The notes under the pieces: generated by a model
The model's database searches: none
Told to the model about the DNA's origin: nothing
Seen by the model: only the letters and a program-made list of their open reading frames with translations
Program-made: the position numbers and the translations under genes
Shown: positions 23,292 through 35,546 of the stretch, one piece after another
Numbering within the stretch: the first letter of the stretch is position 1
Layout of the letters: every line of letters begins with the position of its first letter
Assembly: GCF_000738735.6 (NCBI RefSeq)
Contig: NC_046333.1
Coordinates: 144,141,597 to 144,205,596, forward strand
Source: Corvus cornix cornix
Lineage: Eukaryota > Chordata > Aves > Passeriformes > Corvidae
DNA length: 64,000 nucleotides
Reading direction: 5' to 3'

Positions 23292-23600
23292 TTCCCTCAT
23301 CTGCTCCTCATGTGACTGACTCTCTAGACTCTTTCCCAGGTCCGTTGCCCTTCTCTGGACATGCTCCAGCACCTCAATGTCCTTCTTGAAGTGAGTGGCA
23401 CAAAACTGAGCACAGTATTTGAGGTGTGCTGCCACCAGTGCTGGGTACAGAGGAAAAATCACTTCCCTGGTCCTGCTGGCCATTCTGTTTCTGATACAAG
23501 CCAGGATGCCATTGGCCTTCTTGGCAACTTGGGCACATGTTGGCTCATGTTCAGCTGCTGTTGATCAGCTCTCCCAGGTCCTTTTCCACCAAGCAACTCA
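23292..23600 (-). mobile_element. CR1 LINE, upstream ORF2 part of the split copy
   Basis: This is the continuation of the host copy from 22728-23106. The minus strand encodes MASRTREVIFPLYPALV and KKDIEVLEHVQRRAT, the well-conserved C-terminal CR1 reverse transcriptase region. The copy ends near 23600 (CTTTTCCACCAAGCAACTC) by 5' truncation. Several substitutions and the nested insertion make it non-functional. Confidence 0.9.
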
Positions 23601-23716
23601 TGTAGAAATTTAATTTGTGTCTGTGCAATAGTGGCCAAGATATCCACAACTGCTAGCTTCTAAAGAATTATAAAATTGTATTTTAAAAAGCAGTAAGTCA
23701 CAGCTTTCATCACAAA

Positions 23717-23812
23717 AACCCCCAACAAACAAAGCAAAACAAAAACAACAACAACAAAAAAACCAAAACAAAAAGCAAAACAAAACAAAACCCAAACCAA
23801 AAAAAAAAAGGC
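23717..23812. repeat. A-rich (CAAAA)n-like low-complexity tract
   Basis: Irregular CAAAA, CAACAA and CAAAAC units for about 95 bases, ending in an 11-base A run. It may have grown by slippage; no clear retrotransposed body precedes it. Confidence 0.88.
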
Positions 23813-25304
23813 ATTTTAAATATTGACTCCTTCTGTCAAATTTATGTTTGTGGGAACATCACCTGTGCAGTGATATCCTTGAGACATCTTAGCCTCTGCT
23901 TCAGTGGACCCTATTTTCCTAATATCTGTCAAAGGTGTTTCTTTAGTCCCTAAGGGAAAATGTAGATGCCCTTCCCTTGAAGGAGTCTTATGTTTTCCTT
24001 CAGTTCAGACATTTTCGCAAGTCTTCTCATGCCGACCAGTCCTTTTCCCTCCTCCATCAGTGGAAGTGAAACCCTTTTCCTTTCCCTTTTGCAACAGCCA
24101 TTGGACATCATGACAGAAAATCTCTAATTAGACAAGCAGACTTCCTGAAACACCCTCAGACACCTCCTTTCCACCAGCTCTGACCTTTGTGGGTTGTGCC
24201 CTGCTGTCTCTGACCCAGGGCAGATCATACCAGTATCTAGATCCTTATCTTGACTGGGACTCCCAGGATGTCTTGTAAAGCAAGCAGAGATCTGTCCTGC
24301 TGTATAACGTGTCATTTCACCAATATAACTCCCTTGCCTGAGGTGAAGAGACTATTTATTTGACTTCCAGAGTACAAGAAAGCTTTTCAATACTCTTTCT
24401 CAAACATGAATTCCCACTAGTACCAAAACAAATCAGTATCAAACAATGTGGAACACTGTATTGTTTACTTATGTGTTTATATTTTATTGGGGAAAAATGT
24501 CTGTTTGAATCTTTCTGCTGTGTTCAGATGGATGGCTTACGAGGAAATGTGTAAGAAAAGAAACAATTATATTCTTATATCCATGCCTAACAGAGAACTG
24601 TGGCACTGACAGTTCTTTAACATGATTGTTGGGTCTAATCTTTTCATGTCAACAGACAAATATATGATATGCCCTAACATTCCTGCGCTGCTGATCCGGA
24701 AATGTCACTGTTTATAGAGTGTAATGAATCCTGAGTCTTGCTCCACTGGAGGGCTTTTCCTCCACCCTCTAGATCCACTGTCCTTTTTGTTTCAGTCTCA
24801 AAATATGAGTATATCTTACCACAATGTCAAAAGTCATGTCAATTAAACATCATGAAAGAAGCAAGAAGAACTCAACCTTGACAATTCATGATGGCCCACG
24901 TTCAGCTGAATTATAGGTAGGACTTTTATTCTTAAGAGTTATGTCTTCTAAGCTCCACAGATAACTGTGCAATAGATATCCCTGATTTAGATTTCAGATG
25001 TTATAATCTAAATAATTACTCATGGCTTGAAATAAAGAAATGGAAAATATGGTATTTGTATATCATTATGGGATAGCCATATGTCAGTAGATAGAATCAC
25101 CTCTCTGAGTAAAGTTTGTACTTCTGAATAAATTACTTGCATTCAGAAACTGGGAATCACAGTGAAAGACTATTATAGTTGGTTTTGTTTCCAGCTGATC
25201 TCTACTCCTGGCTGTTTCTATTTTACTTATTCCAGCTCTTTTACTGGACAGTGTTCTTGTATGTGCATTGTGATGGAGATCAGGAAATAGATCTTTAAAA
25301 AAAT

Positions 25305-25352
25305 CCCCAAACAACAAGAACCCGCCAAACAACAAAAACAAATAAAGCAAAA
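25305..25352. repeat. A/C-rich low-complexity tract
   Basis: AACAACAAG, CAAACAACAAAAAC and AAATAAAG units of irregular period. Confidence 0.7.
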
Positions 25353-25509
25353 ACCAACTGCTGTTGCTTTTAGGTTAGATCGCCTGAATGCTGTATACAC
25401 TGTAGGATCACAGCCAAGCAGAAGGAGGTTGGGACCCAGACATCAGCTGGTATTTCAACAAAAAACATCAGTCTCATGAAACCCACAGACCAAAAGGACC
25501 AATATTATG

Positions 25510-25606
25510 GAAACATAAAATAGTTTGGTTTGGAAAGGACCTTTAAATATCATCTAGTCTACCCCCTCTGCAATGATGAGGGACATCTTCAACCAGACCA
25601 GTACTA
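25510..25606 (-). mobile_element. Short CR1 3' fragment
   Basis: ATAGTTTGGTTTGGAAAGGACC, then CATCTAGTCTACCCCCTCTGC and AGGGACATCTTCAACCAGACCAG, match the CR1 3' UTR next to its terminus, read from the minus strand. Only about 100 bp survive; the terminal repeat at the left is worn (GAAACATAAAATAG). Confidence 0.85.
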
Positions 25607-28600
25607 AAGCTGGATCTCTCTGTAAACCATGATCCAAGTTAAGTTAAAGCCCCTGGGAATCTATCAGTTTCAACAGATTTTTAACGAGGCCCATGACAAG
25701 TGTAGTGAATCTGTGTGTTCTGATCTGTTAAGAATACATTGCTTCTTTTATATAACACATAATTTCTTCATCCACAAAACTTTTAAGGCAAGCACAGAAA
25801 TGTGAACATCATGAGAGCCTGAAGTAAATGAAGGTTGTTTTGCCTATGTGTCTCTTTAAATTGTGACCATCTGTTGGCCTGATGAAACAGGTGCTGAGCA
25901 TTTGCAGCTCCACTGAAGCACAGGGAGTTGGGTGGAGCTCTTCTCTAGCTGAAAATCTTCTCATTCTTTTCAGTCCACAATTAGCTATTGGCCAGTGTGT
26001 ACTGCCATTAGTTGAACCAGCCCAATACAATCTCATAAAGAAAATCAGTTTCTTTACAGATCTAAAAACATTATTTTTTTTGGAACTGAGTATTATTTAA
26101 TCCTTTGTATTTGGCATTTATCTACACAAGAAGTAAATGCAGCAAAATACTATTTCTTTGAGCTATGGGCACATTAATTAACAGCAAGAAGTGTTGGAAA
26201 GAATTACTATATTTTCAGTCTAACTTTACAGACAAAATATATTCAGGAAATTAATTTTAATATGTTCCAAATTTTATTCACTGTGGCATACAGAATGGAA
26301 ATGAAATAGCACTTAGCTGAAAACAAGGAATTTAACTCAGCTACAGTTAAATGATGTTACTCTTTTTAATTTCAGTTGTTCTTTGCTAATTCCTGTAAGT
26401 TAAGACCTGTCACACAATGCAGATTTGACCCAGTTAACTAGAAAAACAAGATCAAATCTATTAGGATACTCTAAGCCAATAGATAGAAGTTGCAGGCAAA
26501 AGTGACCTTTTCCTGACATAGCTATATTTCCATGGGATGCAAATTCCCCTGACTTGTGCCTACCAGCTAAAAAATATTGCCACAAGCAAGTGATACTTTT
26601 AACAGAATTGTTGCATGGGGGAAACAATCTGCTGAAATGGTTGAGAGGTTTAGGAAGCTTATTCCAAACACTAGAAAATTGCTACAATAATTTCTGCAGA
26701 ATTTATAGTGCCATTGTAACTAGTTTTTTCTTTATGCTATCCACATTATTGATTCAGCTGTGCTAGTAATGGTAAGGGATGATATTATAATAATGTCATT
26801 TTGGCCAGATGCAGTACTATTTAACTAATACATTATTTTCTAAAAAGATTCCTTTTAGAAACCATATGGTCTTACTATATCATTTATTCCTTTCTTCCTA
26901 GCCTTTGAATACAAACAGAAATAGAAATGGCAGGAGGTAGCAAAGCTTGTCATATAATCTCTTTCCCCTTAACCTTTATTCAGGATGATGCCTTCAACTC
27001 ATGTGAAGTCTGCTTTAGAGCAATGTGAAATGTTTATTAGGAAACCTGAAGCACAGTAAAATTCAGCTGTTTGCAGCTTTTCCTACAGATGTGGTATCCA
27101 GCCCATGTTTTGTCAAAAGGGTTGAGTCTTTTGATTAAACCTGAGGCTAGTTATGAATGAATTGAAGCCAATTTATTGTTTTGTATTAAAAGAAAAAGAT
27201 AAACCCCTGGATATCACATGCTTCCAGCTACAGATTGACCAAAATCTGAACTGTGAAGTTCTTGTTATTTCTTCAAAGAGGGAAAATGCCAGAGTTGAAC
27301 CCTGGAGAGAGAGGGGCTGTGATGAGCAGAAGGGCTGCAGGCAGAGGGCTGCAGCTATTCTTTCACATCCTGCACTGCTCTCTCTGAGAGAAACTGTTCA
27401 GATTCCCAATTTGCATCCCTCCCACAGATGAAAAGATGAGCAAAAGAAGCTGCCCAGTATGTAGAAGGCTGAAGCAGCCTGAAAATGTCTTCAATCTTTG
27501 CTTTTTTTGATTTTGCTTCCCCCCCTCTCCCTTCCCCACAGAGACTGAAAACAAGCCCACAGTACCAATTACAACCCATCTCCATGATATGGACAATTCA
27601 TCACTTTTTCCTGGATAAAACGCATAAGCTCATTTAGGATATATGAAGAATAGTTGTCATATAGCTTTGTGTTTATTGCTAAAACAGGAGAGTTGCAAGG
27701 TGAAATAAGCAAAGAACTTTTCTTAAAATTGGAGTCCTTCAAACATGTTTCCATTTCAGTCCTAGAGTTGGTTTCCAGTAACCTGCATTGGCCTTTCAGA
27801 GACAAATAGAAGGTGCAGAAGGTTATTTGTCTTAAAGGGTGTCCCAAGAAGCCAGTCTGTGCAGGTGAGAATGGTAGCTGCAGATACAGGAAACATGCAG
27901 TAAAAAGCCACCTTGGGTTTAGAAGCAAGAACCCACCACATGTTATTGCCCAGCATCTGCACTTGGCAGGTGATTAGCTACATGACCAGCAGAAAAATGC
28001 AGGTGATGAGCAGATGAGCAAAATAGTACCTAGAAAAGGGACAAAGTAAGAATCCAGATCAATGGGAATGAAAAACTTCAGGCAAAATAGTATAACAAAA
28101 GCTTTAGAGTATTGGAAAGAAGAATCCAGTCTGTATAGAGGACAGCCTAGGGGGATTAAAATAAGAAAATAAAAGTAGAACTTTTGTTTCACTACCTCAT
28201 GGGAGGGAAAGAATAAGAAGTGAATGTAATTTTGTAGTTAGACATAATAGCAGATAGTACCACAGTTGTAAAAACTGAAGGGGAAGGACAGACCATCACA
28301 AATGAGCAAGTGAAAATAGTTTAAGAAGTTAACACATCACATCCTCAGCTGGATTTTACCAACCTCCGAACTGAAACATGATCATTGACTGAGTGAAAAT
28401 CCCCATCACTCAACAGGAGAACAAGAGGAGAGCTCAAAGCACCCTTCACAGCACTCTTCAATACCACATCTCAATAAGTTTTACAAAGGACTTCAAAGGA
28501 TATCATGCAGTTTCGGGAATATAAAAGTTGTCCTCATTAGAGACAAGTTCGCTGGAGGATCTCTGCCTACATATAGCACAGAGAACTGAGACACTGATCT

Positions 28601-31600
28601 TACTCTAGAAAAAAGCCTGAGGATGACAGGGAAAGCAAATGTATCCAGAAAATAAGGTAAACTGGGTCGTGCACTTAGGGTGGCAGAGAATCCTATAGCA
28701 ATCAAGGTCACACACTGAGGAAAGTTGGGCTGGGTGGGAGTGTAAAAGTCCATTAACACAACAGAATAAATGGGAAAACAGAATATATGGGAAAACTCAA
28801 ACACCCAAATTGTACCAGCAGTGCAAAAAAAAATTGGGAAACAGGGGCAGATAATATATCAGCTAAGAAAGAAAGACAATAGAATTCTCAGGATGGTTTC
28901 TAGAGAAAGAAGAGGCAAGCTACCTATACTGCTGAAAAGTATGCCAATACTTGCTATGGACAGCTAAACAGTTGCATCAACAACCAATTTGATTTGCATC
29001 TGAACTGTGGAATGAGTGCACCACCAGTGACAAGCATCCATTTTAGGGAAGATGCACTATAAAACTGGGTTTGGACCAATGACGGTCAAATGTGGGATGT
29101 CATAGTTGCCAGTTCACAATGCACACAATCAAAAGCAACAGGGAAATGCGAATGCAGCATCTGGCATCACACATTTTCTGTCTCTTGACCGGAGGAGATA
29201 GAATTTTCTCTATGGGTTTTGTTCTAGCAGTTCTACAATGGCTAAAAGGCAATGGAGCTTGGTGGAACACTGAAAAGAGAGTGAACTCTATGCTATCCCA
29301 CAGATTACTGAAATGCAGAATTCTGCTTGAGAAAAAATGGGATTAGAGAGGCTGCAAAGATATGAAACAATGCTGGACTTCGTAATACTCCTTCAAAGGG
29401 AGGGAATGGTGCAATAGTAGTCATAGCAACAAATACCTTGGAGAGTTGCACTATTTAGTAGGAAACAGGTAAAAAATAAGTTCCCACTACTGATTACTGA
29501 GGGAAGATTTATTAAGGGCAAAAATTCTAATTGTAACACCAAAACCATTACACGAGCCATTCAGTCAAGAGGCCAGAATTCTCCATAGAACCCTTGGTCT
29601 AAACCTTAAAAGTATCAGCCTGTTTACAAATGTGTTTCTATGTAAACTGAGCCTCTCTCTAGAGAAATGCCAGGCATCTGGCAGTGCTGGGAGCAGGCTA
29701 ATGGTAGTTTATAACCTGGTAATATCCAAAATGAAAGCAAAGACTGCCATAGGAGGTAACCTTCTATATGAGATGGCACATGGGTGAAAGATCACTATGT
29801 TTAAAGCAACCCAGCAGTAATGTCAGCAAAAGGAAGAGCAGGTGTCATAAAAATGAAAAACACTGCAGTAAAAACCAAGCTTGAGAGAGCTAAAGCATGT
29901 TCCGTTGGCCAGAAAAAAACCCCAGACCCTTACTGGGGACATAATAGAAATAGAACAGGCTGTCCAAAATTTTCCTGTACTTAAAAAGCCACCCAAAATC
30001 CCAAATAGCTCTGGAAAACGCTGGACAAATCTGTTCACTACTTGTGAAGAAAATGGCATGAAGATGGAAAATAGTCATCCCGTTGCTGGAGGTGGTGTAG
30101 ACCTTCATCCCAAATAACTTGAAAAGTTGGGTGGAGTTACTGAAGCAGCAGTTAAGTTACCCTGCACAGATATGCTTGGAGTGCAGTTCATTTGGTGCCT
30201 GAGGTTAACTGAGATGGATCTAGCTGAAAGGAGGCATGTGTGTTGCACTCAGCTGAAAGTCCAGCATTTCCTACCTAGTTCTTCTAACAAAGAGCCAGAA
30301 ACTTCTTCATTTTAAAAATGTGTATTCTTTCATGTTAATGAAAATGCTACATGAAACAAAGACCATTTCTCTTGCCAGTGACTTCAAAGGGCTTAGATCA
30401 AGTGTCTAGTGAAAATGCACTTATGGCAAAAATGATTGAAATTCAATGCCAAGGCTGCTCCAAAGCTATTTTCTGTGCTCCTCCTCCTAAATTTTACCGT
30501 TTTGGTTGCACTTTATCAGAGCCCTTGGGGTAGTCTATATCGTGCTTGTCCTGACATTACATTAAAATGAACAGAGCTGTACAAAACTATCAGCACTGCA
30601 TGCAAGCGTTGCAGCCTTGCTTAGGCAAAATATTTTTGATGTATGAAAGTGCTGTATTGTACTGCTTGTCTTGGCTTTCCTTTATAGAAATGTTAGGAAA
30701 GCCAATATTTTAATACTGTGTGTTGTTATCAGATTTTAAAAAAAAATGAATTATTATGCTGAAGATTATTTTTTCCAAAGAGATAACATCCCACAGTGCT
30801 GACAGGCTTTTTTCTCTAATGATATATGAATTGGAGCTAACAGGGGAGACAATAACTGCAGGCCTTTTGATTAATCTATTTTCTTTGGTCCTCTCTTTAA
30901 AATGATAGATTGGTCCATGAGGACAGTTTGCCATAGATATTTGCAATAGAAGTGTGAGCTCCAAACAAAATAAGGAACCAAGGTTTGTTTAATATATTGT
31001 AGACATCTGGTCCATTTTCACTAGGAAATTAGCATAAAGTTATCAACTGATTATTGTCATATGTGAAAAGCTGAAAAAAGAGTCCAGGTGTATCTGATGA
31101 CACAGGGGTAGAAAAGAAAAAATTCCTGTAGCATAATTTAAAAGGAGAATATATTTTAGCTCTACAATTTAACTACAGTCATTCAAATCTACCTGGATGC
31201 AAAAAAGAAAATAAGCAAAGGAGAAAACCATCCCTTTCAAGCTGTGATATGCTTATGATAAGTCTTTCATAATATCTCAGTTGCATTATGTTTGTCTGTT
31301 TAGAGTCAATGAGTTGCCTCACTTTTTAAAAGTAAAGATGAGCGATAGAACAAATTGTACTGGATAGACAACAGCTGTGCAATCTGTGCCTGTGATGGTG
31401 ATAAAGTTAAACCAGACTCAACTCAGAACAAAGTATTACAATTTCCACGTCTAACTCATATCTGCCAAATGATATTCTGAAAAATACTACAATTTATAAA
31501 GCCTCTTTGCTAAATAGTGTTATTTTAAATATTGTGAAATGCCTTTAAAAATGACTGTAGAAGTCATGGCAATATTGATGAGTGCAGGTCATAGAATGGA

Positions 31601-32000
31601 CTCAACAATTTGTTGAAATGTTGTGTCTCTCTTCCCTTCTCCAGCAGCACAACCTCCAGCATGTAACACGATGTAAGGTGTATTTAATTACTTCTGCGCA
31701 CTGAGTTCTTAGCAGATGTGCAAACTGACCGAGTGTGAGGAGAGAGGAAGCGAGACGCTGCTCTGGGGCAATACATAACAAATATGCAGCCTGATGGTTG
31801 AGGTGTGCTACACATATAAATCAGATAGAGGGGATGTACAGTTAACAGAGGATTTTTGATTGCTTATTGCAAAATGGCTGAAGACAACCTTTCTGTGATG
31901 GCAGGAGTGGATTATCACTCAACCAGTAGCTTTAATTTAGCAAGCCAGAGGTGATGAGGTGGTGTTAATGGAGGGCGAAACATTTTAAGACTTTGAAGAT
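25607..32000. other. Unassigned, repeat-poor non-coding sequence
   Basis: About 6.4 kb with no recognisable interspersed repeat. 28000-30120 is conspicuously purine-rich on the plus strand. Within it, the frame 29872-30315 is open for 148 codons except for one TAA at 30115, with no family resemblance. 30640-30960 and 31600-32000 are complex, evenly textured stretches with homeodomain-like TTAATTA/TAATTT words; these are guesses at constrained DNA, not calls. A TATA-like box (31815-31820) lies 54 bp before a 26-residue ATG frame (31874-31954). Confidence 0.45.
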
Positions 32001-32068
32001 AAGTTAGCTAAGGAATCGCCAAGTTAGTTAGCTGAATCGCCAAGTTAGTTATCTAAATCGCCAAGGCA
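32001..32068. repeat. 21-bp tandem repeat, about three copies
   Basis: The unit GAATCGCCAAGTTAGTTAGCT occurs at 32013-32033, again with one change at 32034-32054, and partially at 32055-32068, with a decayed half-unit (AAGTTAGCT) at 32001-32009. Each unit holds one CG dinucleotide, rare in the surrounding DNA. No known satellite is recognised. Confidence 0.88.
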
Positions 32069-32989
32069 GACATCCATCTCTCTTATGTTGAACATCTGGG
32101 TGTTTATGTTGGAAGGCTTCCTGTAAAAGGAGAAATAGAAACCTCCTGAGACAAGTTCTCTTGATAAGTGTCTCTCATCCTTGGCTACCCAGGAAACATC
32201 TGAACTAAGCACTACAACTTACAAAAGCTGAATCTGGAGCAGTGAGTTTGACTCTCCCTTTTTTTGTGACCCCTTTGACACTCACAGAGGTGTGAGATTA
32301 TAAGGAAATTACTACTTACCCTTTTTTATGCATGGTGTAAATATGGTGTATGGTATTTACCAATAGACTCAAACCCACTCTGTCATTTGCTGTAGCAAAT
32401 CTCTACAAAAGGACAAAATAAAATGTCACATGACATTACTTCTTTTTAAACCATTCAGAAATTGTTTTGATTAACCTCAACATGCATTTTTAGGCAAATA
32501 TAATAACTGGTTATAAAAGATAGCCTGTACCACTGGCAGTGCTATTGTAACATGTATTTTGCTAGGAAAATATATATTTACACTGAATCTTTAGACTGAG
32601 GAGCCTCTTTTATGGTCCACTTTGAGCCATGACACATAGGGGCTGATAAAAATAAATCTTCTTTTTACTGCTTTAGAGCTACAGACCTGAGTGGAGAAAG
32701 GGATATAACCATAGTGGACAACTGTGTCTAAGGCAGATTTTGCTTACAATAGAATGGTTTGTTTCTGGCTTGTTGCCTTTTATTTCTTAAGCCCTTATCT
32801 TTCTACACAGTTATTTTTTCTGGTTTACTTACAAATGTGTTGGGCCATTTGGATGATAGAAAACCACACACACCACCATGAAATGGAGGCGTTTAAGTGG
32901 TGACATCCACAGCATTTCTCTCTTGCTTTCTGGAAGTTAATGTGGCTATTCTGAGTCATCTAGGCTTTCTTTACAGTGTAGGCAGGTAG
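32069..32989. other. Unassigned non-coding sequence
   Basis: About 0.9 kb. No gene or interspersed repeat recognised. Confidence 0.5.
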
Positions 32990-33009
32990 TCTCTACAGTA
33001 CTGTAGAGA
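32990..33009. repeat. Perfect 20-bp palindrome
   Basis: TCTCTACAGTACTGTAGAGA is identical to its own reverse complement with no spacer. The arm TGTAGAGAA recurs as a direct copy at 33021-33029. Its function is unknown; it could be a dimeric protein binding site or chance. Confidence 0.95.
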
Positions 33010-35474
33010 AGCAGTTGTGATGTAGAGAAAATTCCAAGGGAAAAATCATACCACATATTTTTCCTGCCCCTTCTGAGAGCTTTGTCAAAAAAATCCTTAA
33101 AGAGGAGACAACAAAATAGACTGAGTTGCTAGCTCTTTATTTTTGAATGAAGTCTGTCACCCTCTAACTGAGACAGAAAATGAGAAAAAATCCAAGTTGT
33201 TAGAAGAAACAGAAACAAAGAAAAGATATGGCAGCAGTATAATTCTGCCTGAAGGTAAGATACGTATTGCAATGTGCACTGAATTTTTCACTGAATTAAT
33301 TTGCATGAATATTGCACAGGGAAATGTGTATGTGCTGTGCCTTTAAATGTAGATGCTTCCCAGAATGTTATTTGCATGTTCACAAATTATGTATTCCTAT
33401 TGTACCATGTATTGAAAAACAAAAATAAATGCAGTTCATACAAGGGAGGAAAGTCTTTTTAATCTTTAATTAAAAATTAAATAGAAGTGTTCTTTGATGA
33501 TGTCAATCTCAACTTCGTTAATGACCAGATCATACCCTAATCCAGTATCTTTGGCAGACTAGGATTTACTGACTAATTAAACAAAAACAGTCAGTATTGA
33601 TATATGAGAACAGTCATGCAACTCTAATTAAAGTTGTAACAAAATTGGTTTTTAGTAATTTCATGCATTCAGAAGCAACTCAAATTGCACTTATTTTGCA
33701 AAAACCCAATTTTAGTCTGTCTTATTGAAGGAAGCCAAAACCTGGGCTCTTTTGCACCTACATATGCACTGACACACTCTACAAAATCTGCTTTGACAGC
33801 TTCCTATAATATTTAGCCAACGATGACAGGCAAGCTAAAGAATCAATAACTAAACCTTTGGTGCATGTTGCAATCAAGAGCAATTATTTACATGTCATGT
33901 TGAGTCATTTGGATGGTGAAGTATTGTTCAGACCCATCATTTAACCAGACAACTGTGTATATGAGCTTTCAATTGGCTCCCTGGTCCCTTGGGACTTCAG
34001 TTGAATTATTCTGATGTGAATATTCATGAGGTTTGACGATGGTGTTTACCACTTGATCATGGCAAAGATTTAAGAGTTGTTCTACATTTCCTGGAAGGGA
34101 GTAACCATGACATTTGGGAAACAAATAGCTACGGTTACACACAGCTCGTATGTGGAGAAGCTGCAGCTGCTCCAAGACGGCTCTGTGCATCTGTGCACAG
34201 TGGGGTGATGGGATTTATATGGAAAAAGCAATGCTTTGTACTGGATCCAAAAGCCAATGGTTGTAGGGAATCCCACAGACTGCCAAGTCTGCCTGTTGGG
34301 CACCCACCTAGGACGAGCCATACAATGTATGATTACAAAGCTCACCAGGCTGTGCCTTGCAGGCTGGGCTGATGGAATGCAGACCCTTGAGGTTGACTCT
34401 GATGCCCCAGATGCCCAGTGCTATCAGCTCTCACTCAGCTGCACTTCTCACCTGATGGCATGTTTCAACATAAAGTACCCCAAACTGAGCAAACACAAGC
34501 TGAGGCATGGAAAATTTCCAGGTACTTTTGAAATAGCTGGATGTCTAGCTTTACGGATCATAAAATGGTCAAAGTAATTCTTGTCCCATTTATCTAACCC
34601 ACAGCTATAGTCTCCTTAATGATAGAGTGCAGAAAACTTTGATCATGGAATTCAACAAGTCCCAGTGATATTATTTGTACTCTTCTTCACAAATGCATCT
34701 GTTTTTTACAGGCCTCCCATGAGGCACAGGGACAGTATGTTCCAGGAATGGAAGAACCAGGGGCTCAGCACCTCTTCTGTGATTTAAACTGGATTAAAGT
34801 CTGAACTCCTGTGCTGACAAATATTTGCTTTATTATATATTGACTATATACTGATATACTGTGGAACTTGCATGTGCGTACAAAAGTGGATTGTGACTGT
34901 TATCAGTTGTAAGTTTGATTTTTGCATTGACCATGTTAAGAGCTTCAAGAGTGTCTTTGAAGTTTAGGAACTTACATCTCAAATGGTGTTTTGCCTTTGT
35001 CAGTTTACTAATTAACAGTGGAACATAGATTTACTTACCTCTGAAAAATTGTGCCTGTATTAGCTCCAAAGTGGACAGAGGTTTACAGAAAAACTTTTAT
35101 AGCATTGGTGATATTGGCTGACACATGGGTGTCGAGCTGGCTTGGAAATTTGAAGTGTCTCACTCTGAGTTCCCCAGACGTGAGGATTTCAGTCTCAACA
35201 GCAATTTTGGAAAATCTTGGATAGATGTTTTTCTGTTGCTGCCTGTTCATTTTTCCAACTGTGGTACCAATCCCTTGATAGTACATTAAATTCTTTAAAA
35301 CAGGAAAAGACATTACCCAAGGAGCTGGCAAGCCTGATCAACAGGCACAAAGGTCTGGAGTGGGAGTTAGCATTGCTGCTGCAGCTGGCTCCAGTGGCAC
35401 AGAAACCAGGGTCTATCAGTGCAAACCTTTCTTAACATCTCTGCCTTCCTTTTCTAAATGAAATCTTCTGAACA
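33010..35474. other. Unassigned non-coding sequence
   Basis: About 2.5 kb without recognised repeats. 33460-33700 is rich in TAAT/ATTA words (GACTAATTAAAC, CTCTAATTAAAG). A 113-residue plus frame at 34236-34577 and a 72-residue one at 35217-35435 show no family resemblance. The stretch ends at an A-rich tract. Confidence 0.45.
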
Positions 35475-35546
35475 TTTAAAAAACCCAACAAAACAAAACA
35501 AAACAAAAAACAAAAAAAAAAAAACAGCAAAAAAGCCAAAAAACAA
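35475..35546. repeat. (CAAAA)n A-rich low-complexity tract
   Basis: ACAAAACAAAACAAAAC units pass into a 13-base A run and then CAAAAAAGCC-like units. It could be the tail of an old retrocopy, but the sequence before it (35280-35470) matches no gene I recognise. Confidence 0.85.

Larger units (their letters stand above)
23601..25509. other. Unassigned non-coding sequence with A-rich tracts
   Basis: About 1.9 kb. Two A/C low-complexity tracts are listed separately (23717-23812, 25305-25352). The rest shows no repeat or gene. Confidence 0.5.

Noticed and set aside
33125..33250. Possible exon ending at GAAGGTAAGATA
   Set aside because: The donor looks good, but no acceptor with a pyrimidine tract lies upstream and the open frame begins without an ATG.
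35217..35546. Processed pseudogene with A-rich tail
   Set aside because: The sequence before the (CAAAA)n tract matches no gene I know, and no flanking duplication was seen.
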